From a virus: 27,120 nucleotides of DNA. The DNA lies in the IMG/VR virus record IMGVR_UViG_3300017956_000101, positions 1-27,120 of that record, one strand, 5' to 3'. The notes below the pieces were generated by a model. That model worked only from the letters and a program-made list of their open reading frames with translations. It made no database searches and was not told the origin of the DNA. Positions 22,469-27,120 of this stretch are shown in pieces (within the stretch, counting starts at the first letter, position 1; the number at the start of each line of letters is the position of its first letter). The position numbers and the translations under genes are program-made.

Positions 22469-23142
22469 TTATAATTGATAGTAGAGAAGAATCGCAGTTA
22501 AGTAGGGCAGTAGAAACAATTGCCGAGAGACTTAAAATAGAAACAGAAAAGAAATGGTTGGAAATAGGAGATTATATTATTGGTGATTGCTGTATTGAAG
22601 CAAAATCAGCCGCAGACTTTTTACAGTCGGTGAGAAACAAAAGAATTTTTAATCAGTTAGATAATATGGATAGGACCTATAATAAGAACATTATATTAAT
22701 TTATGGAACTTTAGACGATGCTATTTCATATCTTCAAAGAACACAATATAATACATCTTCTTGGAGGGTTAAATTGAAACAAATGTTCGTTGGCGCAATA
22801 ACTTCTATCGCATTACACACCGATGTTAAACCTATATGGGTAGATAATTACAAAACAGCATCACATATTATAGTAGCAACGACACAACATATAGATAAAG
22901 AATTAGTTATACACAAAGAGTTACCAAAGAAAATTAAAACAGACGATGTTAGAGTAGACATTTTAACTGAAATCAAAGGCGTTTCAGTTGAAAAAGCAAA
23001 AGCCTTACTAAAGACCTTTGGTAGTATTGCAGAAATATCCATGTCCACAATTAGTGTTATATCAAAACATAAAGGGATAGGAAAGAAAACTGCTGAAAAT
23101 ATACTTGAGGCACTAAACAAAGAAGAAGAGGTGAAATATTAA
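22465..23142 (+). CDS. XPF/ERCC4-family structure-specific nuclease with HhH2
   Basis: A 225-residue flap or fork nuclease of the archaeal XPF/Hef type without a helicase domain. The ERCC4 fold begins with IIIDSRE (Asp5, Arg7), GDY (residues 36-38) and EAKSAAD (Glu45, Lys47, Asp51), the equivalent of ERKxxxD with Ala replacing the Arg. The C-terminus holds a tandem helix-hairpin-helix (EIKGVSVEKAKAL, GIGKKTAENIL) for duplex binding. Missing Arg may reduce activity. The PCNA-interaction tail of archaeal XPF is not evident. It starts in an ATGA overlap with priS and ends in a TAATG overlap with the next gene. Confidence 0.88.
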   Translation: MIIIDSREESQLSRAVETIAERLKIETEKKWLEIGDYIIGDCCIEAKSAADFLQSVRNKRIFNQLDNMDRTYNKNIILIYGTLDDAISYLQRTQYNTSSWRVKLKQMFVGAITSIALHTDVKPIWVDNYKTASHIIVATTQHIDKELVIHKELPKKIKTDDVRVDILTEIKGVSVEKAKALLKTFGSIAEISMSTISVISKHKGIGKKTAENILEALNKEEEVKY

Positions 23143-24680
23143 TGGAAGATTTAAATATAGATGAATGGGAAATGTATGATGCTTTGGCTAAAGTTACTGA
23201 CACGGATAGTGGACTTGAAACTATCCGTTCAAAGAAAGTAGATTTACCAAAGAATGTCAAAAAATGGACAGATGTAGTGGGACAGTTTTCACTCCACAAT
23301 GAATATCCAGCACAAATGTCATACTTTGTAACTTTAGGGCAAATTCTAAAGGATATAGTTAGGATTCCTGTTGGGAGACTTGCACTTGAACCGAGGATTC
23401 ATTTCTGTTGGATTCAAACATCAAGAAGTGGTAAAACAACCATGTTTGATTTTCTTGAACCTGTCTGGACAAAAACTTTTGATTTAGTTAATGCTTGGCC
23501 TACGACTCAAAACCAAACACCGCTTACAGGCGTAAAGGAATTTACTCTTGAGAACCCTGATAGTTTTACCGACCAAGGTTTATTAGGAACAATGCAGATT
23601 GATGCACCTAATCCAGACTATAGTAAGGCCGATGCAAGAGAAGCAAGAGCAAATGGAGAAGACTATGATATTAAAGAAACAATTGATAAGACAATTTATG
23701 GGAGTCTGTATGGTTCAGGTATTATTGCTTTTGATGAGTTTGAACATTCTGGTATTTTTAAGGAGTCGCAACACAAGCAAGAAACAGTCATGTTGTTTCA
23801 GAAGTTTATGAACCGTCTTGATTCTAAATCACATCTAATCAAGAAGCGTTTGACTAACTTTGGAAGAGATTTAATTGTTGATTCGCAACGCTCTCTTTGG
23901 GCTACCACGCTACCACCCGAAGGATTAGAAAGAGTTATCTTAACAAAGGGTGTTTTCCAGCGTATGTGGCTTTATGTGCGTGAAATCCCTGAGTCTTTAA
24001 GGAGTCAGATGGAGGAAGATTATTTGGACATGATTGGGGAAATTATTGAAGATGATGGTGGGGCAGCCCCATACCAAGAAGAGTTTGCTGAAATGCTTTA
24101 CTCTTCATACAAGTGGGTTCACCAGCGTTTAGAAAAGGTTGATGGTGATAAAAGAAAGGTTCTTGAAATGACCGAAGAAGCAAAAGGTGCAATTAAGATT
24201 GTTTGGGCGGCTATGAAAAAATACATGAATGGTTTTGATGATAATATCTATGTTGCTATCAATACTTTCTTTATGAACATGATTAACAATATTTGTATTG
24301 CCGCCGCCCTTTGTGCAATCAGCGAAAGAAGTCCTAAAATTACTGCACGACATATCAATCAAGGTAGGAGTTTGACCGACCAATCTTTTGAATCCATTAC
24401 AAAGTGGTTTGAGGACAAACTGAAAAAGCGACCCAAGCGTTTGGCTGACAAGTATAACGAGAAAATGTTTATTAATGCCTACAATACTACACAACCAAAG
24501 ACGACCATAGATGGTAGCGCAGGTTGGGTTGATAAGCGTTTGATGATTGAAGCATTCAGAAAGAATGAACAATGTGGAAGAAATAAATTTTATCGCCATT
24601 GGGAAAGTGTAAAGCATCTATTTGAAGAGGTTAGAAAAACAAAAACATATGTAAAATTAAAGGTGAAAGAAGATGAGTAA
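23142..24680 (+). CDS. Large P-loop ATPase, candidate replicative helicase
   Basis: A 512-residue protein in the primase-nuclease cluster. It has a Walker-A-like loop TSRSGKTT (Gly97-Lys98-Thr99), though the Gly/Ala that should start the loop is Gln92, and a Walker B strand GIIAFDEFEHSG (Asp198-Glu199). The C-terminus (WVDKRLMIEAFRKN, then GRNKFYRHWESVK) looks like a winged-helix domain. No MCM or other replicative helicase is seen elsewhere in the window, so this is the best candidate by position and ATPase architecture. The family is not recognised and activity is inference. Overlaps the next gene by 8 bases. Confidence 0.6.
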   Translation: MEDLNIDEWEMYDALAKVTDTDSGLETIRSKKVDLPKNVKKWTDVVGQFSLHNEYPAQMSYFVTLGQILKDIVRIPVGRLALEPRIHFCWIQTSRSGKTTMFDFLEPVWTKTFDLVNAWPTTQNQTPLTGVKEFTLENPDSFTDQGLLGTMQIDAPNPDYSKADAREARANGEDYDIKETIDKTIYGSLYGSGIIAFDEFEHSGIFKESQHKQETVMLFQKFMNRLDSKSHLIKKRLTNFGRDLIVDSQRSLWATTLPPEGLERVILTKGVFQRMWLYVREIPESLRSQMEEDYLDMIGEIIEDDGGAAPYQEEFAEMLYSSYKWVHQRLEKVDGDKRKVLEMTEEAKGAIKIVWAAMKKYMNGFDDNIYVAINTFFMNMINNICIAAALCAISERSPKITARHINQGRSLTDQSFESITKWFEDKLKKRPKRLADKYNEKMFINAYNTTQPKTTIDGSAGWVDKRLMIEAFRKNEQCGRNKFYRHWESVKHLFEEVRKTKTYVKLKVKEDE

Positions 24681-25278
24681 TGTATTATCGTTTGATATTG
24701 AAACTAAAAACTTGAGTTATGACATTGGTGGATGGGAAAATACCCATCTGTTTAAAGTTGCTTGCGTAACTACATGGGATGGAAATAAAGGTGTAATTTA
24801 TATTGATGAAGAAATTGGCGAATTAAAGAAAGAAGAGAGTGTAGAAATTAAACCGCTTAGACAATTAAAGTTTGATTTAGATGAGCACTTTCAAAAGGGT
24901 GGAATTCTATTAGGGCATAATATTAATGCTTTTGATTTACCTGTTCTTAGAGATGCTATGGACATTTACATTGTCCGTAAGTTTCTTGAAGAAAGGGAAA
25001 CCAGATGTATTGATACCTCAGCGTATCTATTAAAAAATCATGGTAAGAGAATTCATTTAGATAATCTGGTTAAGAATACAATTTCCGACCAGAAAAATAT
25101 GAGTAGTGTAGATTCCGTGTTTAAGTGGAATCAGGGTTTATATTCAAGTGTTGCAGATTATTGTTTAAAAGATTCACAATTGACATACGATTTGTGGATG
25201 CATGGTAAAGAAAATGGTATTGTAAAATATTTTGATGAGGTTAAAAATAAATTTGAAGACCTTAGTGTTGAGTGGTAA
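24673..25278 (+). CDS. DnaQ-like DEDDy 3'-5' exonuclease
   Basis: A 201-residue stand-alone exonuclease. It carries the three motifs in order: SFDIET (Asp8, Glu10), GHNINAFD (Asp88) and YCLKD (Tyr163, Asp167), the DEDDy set. It resembles the exonuclease domain of family B polymerases without the polymerase. PolB at 17088 already has a complete proofreading domain, so this may act in recombination, host RNA or DNA turnover, or as a second proofreader. AGGTGA (24661-24666) lies 6 bases before the ATG. It is the last gene before the terminator. Confidence 0.85.
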   Translation: MSNVLSFDIETKNLSYDIGGWENTHLFKVACVTTWDGNKGVIYIDEEIGELKKEESVEIKPLRQLKFDLDEHFQKGGILLGHNINAFDLPVLRDAMDIYIVRKFLEERETRCIDTSAYLLKNHGKRIHLDNLVKNTISDQKNMSSVDSVFKWNQGLYSSVADYCLKDSQLTYDLWMHGKENGIVKYFDEVKNKFEDLSVEW

Positions 25279-25291
25279 AGACCCATTATTG

Positions 25292-25336
25292 TGAAATTTC
25301 GGGGGTAGGGAATTTTGTCCCTGCCCCCATTTTTCA
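25292..25336 (+). terminator. Hairpin terminator at end of + strand block
   Basis: GGGGGTAGGGA (25301-25311) pairs with TCCCTGCCCCC (25318-25328) in an 11-pair stem with one G-T wobble and a 6-base loop, followed by ATTTTT. An outer TGAAA/TTTCA pairing (25292-25296 with 25332-25336) extends it. This is the classical intrinsic design and sits where the + strand block meets the convergent - strand tail genes. The stem can fold on both strands, but only the + strand has a T run downstream. Confidence 0.85.
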
Positions 25337-25346
25337 CGCCGATTTT

Positions 25347-25529
25347 TCAATTTTTTGATTTTTTGCTATTTTTTCTATTAGACCATATATATGATAATTT
25401 GGATTTAATTTTATAGTATAATTTATATGCGCCTAATGCTATTAATGTATAAATTAATAATTCTACTATAATTAAAATTGTCAATAAGTATACTGAAATG
25501 CAAAAGTCTTCTAAACAAACTTCCTGCAT
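25347..25529 (-). CDS. Small membrane protein (single span)
   Basis: A 60-residue protein with a hydrophobic stretch of about 27 residues (ISVYLLTILIIVELLIY, then TLIALGAYKLYY) and a strongly basic C-terminus (KIKSKL, NRKNSKKSKN). By topology the tail would face the cytoplasm. It starts 1 base after the tail-fibre stop with GTGA 5 bases upstream. Size and position next to structural genes fit a holin-like protein, but no family is recognised. Possible start variants include a GTG at 25538. Confidence 0.55.
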   Translation of the reverse strand: MQEVCLEDFCISVYLLTILIIVELLIYTLIALGAYKLYYKIKSKLSYIWSNRKNSKKSKN

Positions 25530-25530
25530 A

Positions 25531-26823
25531 TCAATCACTAATAATCATATGACCCGTAACTAAAGGTGCAATAGTATCGTTATGTGCTTGTAATGTAACA
25601 TATTCATGTGGTGCTAATGTTATTTGATTAGCAATTGCTATTTTTGGATGAGTTGTTAAACCTAAATTAATTACGGGATTTCCGAAAATAGTAATAGGAA
25701 CTGCACCAATATTTACAACATGTAAAATGTTTCCAGCCGTAGGAACAGGCAAAGTAACTTCATTTGGAGGAACTAACCCTGTAATATCATCAACATAAAC
25801 AACAGTTTTACCACCTGTCATAATTGGTCCTGTAATAGTATTATGCACCTCGTATCCAAGATTTTGATTAACTGTTGATGTAATAGTTCCTACGGTTGCG
25901 TCATTCGCAGTAACATTTCCTCTTCCAGTAACTGAATCTAAAGTATCTGATTCAGCAGTTAAATATGTGTTGGTATCAATATCATAAGTTTCCGAACCAG
26001 TTCTTTTAACAAAACCAGTATCGCTATCGGGAATATCCGTGTGCATAATTGCACCTGCCGCATCTACATTTGTAGCATCAGTAGCATCAGCCCCATCTTC
26101 TACATTTAGTAAAGTTAATACATCAGATTTAGTTAATTCTTGAACTAGAGAACCTGCACCATTATCATTACCTAATAATACATTATCAGCAACAACATTT
26201 TGAATTTTAGCGTAAGTAACAGCATCGTCAGCAATTTTATCAGTAGTAATAGCATCATTAACAATTTTATCAGTAGTAATAGCATCATCGGCAATTTTAT
26301 TAGTAGTAACTGCGTCGTCAGCAATTTTATTAGTAGCCACTTCATCATCATTTAATTCATCTTTATCAAAAGTAGACATTAACATTTGAAAATCAAAAGT
26401 TACACCCGTTAAACTGCCTGTTCCTGATGGGACTTTAATAATAGCAATAGGAACATCATCTTTATCTAAGTCTGCAATTTTTGGACTATTAGCATTAAAT
26501 GTTCCAGCAGTAATATCTAAAGAATCTGTTCCCCTATTAATAAATAACAAATCATATCTATCATTTGATGTAGTATTATTAGTAACTGATTTGCTATTAG
26601 TTCCTGCTAATGTATATTTAGTTCCCTCTGAACGATATACAATTGGTGATGCTAAAGTAAAAACACCATTTGATTGTGTTAATGTTCCGCTACTAACTAC
26701 TCTTGAACCTGTTGCAGTATTCCATAATGTTTTAATTAGACCACTATGCATTTTATCTTCTGTGTCTTGTAATCCAATTGTAGTGTCTCCTAATTTTGTT
26801 ATTCTTCCTTCATTTGCTGTCAT
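25531..26823 (-). CDS. Tail fibre protein with decapeptide repeats
   Basis: A 430-residue beta-rich, Thr/Asp-rich fibre for host binding. Residues 1-150 are an N-terminal attachment region. Residues 161-210 hold five tandem 10-residue repeats (consensus AxTTxKIADD). Residues 230-310 contain LLNVEDGADATDATNV and TYLTAESDTLDSVTGRGN, modules common in tail fibres of bacterial tailed phages, especially marine ones. The C-terminal 100 residues probably fold as a receptor-binding or trimer-capping domain (VTLPVPTAGNILHVVNIGA). The start is fixed by a TAATG overlap with the upstream tail gene; GAGGTGG lies 4 bases before it. Confidence 0.85.
   Translation of the reverse strand: MTANEGRITKLGDTTIGLQDTEDKMHSGLIKTLWNTATGSRVVSSGTLTQSNGVFTLASPIVYRSEGTKYTLAGTNSKSVTNNTTSNDRYDLLFINRGTDSLDITAGTFNANSPKIADLDKDDVPIAIIKVPSGTGSLTGVTFDFQMLMSTFDKDELNDDEVATNKIADDAVTTNKIADDAITTDKIVNDAITTDKIADDAVTYAKIQNVVADNVLLGNDNGAGSLVQELTKSDVLTLLNVEDGADATDATNVDAAGAIMHTDIPDSDTGFVKRTGSETYDIDTNTYLTAESDTLDSVTGRGNVTANDATVGTITSTVNQNLGYEVHNTITGPIMTGGKTVVYVDDITGLVPPNEVTLPVPTAGNILHVVNIGAVPITIFGNPVINLGLTTHPKIAIANQITLAPHEYVTLQAHNDTIAPLVTGHMIISD
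26194..26343 (-). repeat. Five 30-base tandem repeats within tail fibre gene
   Basis: Five in-frame 30-base units encode the decapeptides with core KIADDA[VI]TT. The units diverge mainly at third positions and at Asn/Asp and Val/Ile codons, showing they are under coding constraint. Copy number could vary between isolates and change fibre length. Confidence 0.9.
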
Positions 26824-27119
26824 TATACCACCTCTACTGATAAAATAAATTCTACTGAATCACCTGATGCAAACGGGCCGACTCCTCTAAACGCCACTCT
26901 TGCAAACATATTCCCACTTGCATCAAATACCCCGACCTCCTTAATAGTTTGCCCTGAAATATCCGAACCTGTAAAAGTGGCCTTAAAATCTAACCCGCTT
27001 TGCGTAGTCGTTACTACACTTACTGTTGTTTCGGCAACAGGTAAGTCTAAGTCTGTCGCTAATGGGTTTGTAGAATCTCCACCATTTCCAATTTTCATCT
27101 TCGTATATGTTGTAGATAC
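26823..27119 (-). CDS. Tail-associated protein, C-terminal part (5' end outside window)
   Basis: The frame is open to the right edge. The visible 98 residues include STTYTKMKIGNGGDSTNPLATDLDLP, a pattern typical near the start of phage tail-fibre or baseplate proteins, then IKEVGVFDASGNMFARVAF, a hallmark of the phage tail-collar/fibre-assembly family. A Met at 27098 exists but lies within the conserved start segment, so the gene probably begins beyond the window. Its product likely links the fibre at 25531 to the tail. TAATG overlap with the fibre gene implies co-translation. Confidence 0.65.
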   Translation of the reverse strand, partial: VSTTYTKMKIGNGGDSTNPLATDLDLPVAETTVSVVTTTQSGLDFKATFTGSDISGQTIKEVGVFDASGNMFARVAFRGVGPFASGDSVEFILSVEVV

Positions 27120-27120
27120 T

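Noticed and set aside
24129-24617. Minus-strand open frame of 162 residues
   Set aside because: Opposite the ATPase at 23142, with no ribosome site or motif.
26194-26343. Evenly spaced 30-base repeats resembling a CRISPR array
   Set aside because: The units are contiguous with no spacers, keep an open reading frame and encode decapeptide repeats of a tail fibre. No Cas1/Cas2 genes are present; the Cas4-like nuclease at 20010 stands with replication genes.

Overview
The window looks like part of a tailed DNA virus of an archaeon. The basis is the gene content: a nearly complete archaeal/eukaryal-type replication set (family B DNA polymerase, PCNA clamp, RFC-type clamp loader, small-subunit AEP primase, XPF-like nuclease, ATP-dependent DNA ligase, probable OB-fold ssDNA-binding protein, RecA-like ATPase) together with a TFB-like transcription factor and tail-fibre genes. 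GGTGA and GGAG ribosome-binding sites, TTG starts, A+T-rich DNA and packed overlapping genes fit this. Known viruses with this combination include the magroviruses of marine Group II Euryarchaeota (Poseidoniales). A magrovirus-like identity is my inference; other archaeal head-tail viruses are not excluded.

Layout. All genes from the left edge to 25278 lie on the + strand, mostly joined by ATGA or TAATG overlaps, which suggests one or a few long transcripts. (1) 2-754: 3' end of a class II ribonucleotide reductase. (2) 755-6660: unknown proteins, a short TFB-like factor, a ThiF/E1-like adenylating enzyme, a run of 27-81-residue genes rich in Cys-X2-Cys motifs, a conserved phage protein and a JAMM-type metalloprotease. 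(3) 6588-11785: DnaJ-type zinc proteins, a possible histone-fold protein, DNA ligase, a LAGLIDADG-like protein, a P-loop ATPase and the RFC small subunit. (4) 11804-15209: probable ssDNA-binding protein, RecA-like ATPase and PCNA. (5) 15214-19974: small zinc proteins, an IMP dehydrogenase/GMP reductase-family enzyme, DNA polymerase B and an HNH protein. (6) 20010-25278: Cas4/RecB-like nuclease, AEP primase, XPF-like nuclease, a large P-loop ATPase (candidate helicase) and a stand-alone 3'-5' exonuclease. A strong hairpin terminator at 25292-25336 closes this block. (7) 25347-27119, - strand: a small membrane protein, a repeat-containing tail fibre and the 3' part of another tail protein, transcribed toward the replication block.

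The genes describe a virus that makes deoxynucleotides, rebalances purines, loads its own clamp and polymerase, and repairs and recombines DNA with archaeal-type enzymes, while possibly redirecting host transcription (TFB-like) and host ubiquitin-like conjugation (E1-like plus JAMM). The main non-coding signal is that the three longest gaps inside the + strand block (755-808, 13049-13195, 14331-14441) each fold into hairpins and each offer a segment complementary to the ribosome-binding site of the next gene. They may be translational control elements.
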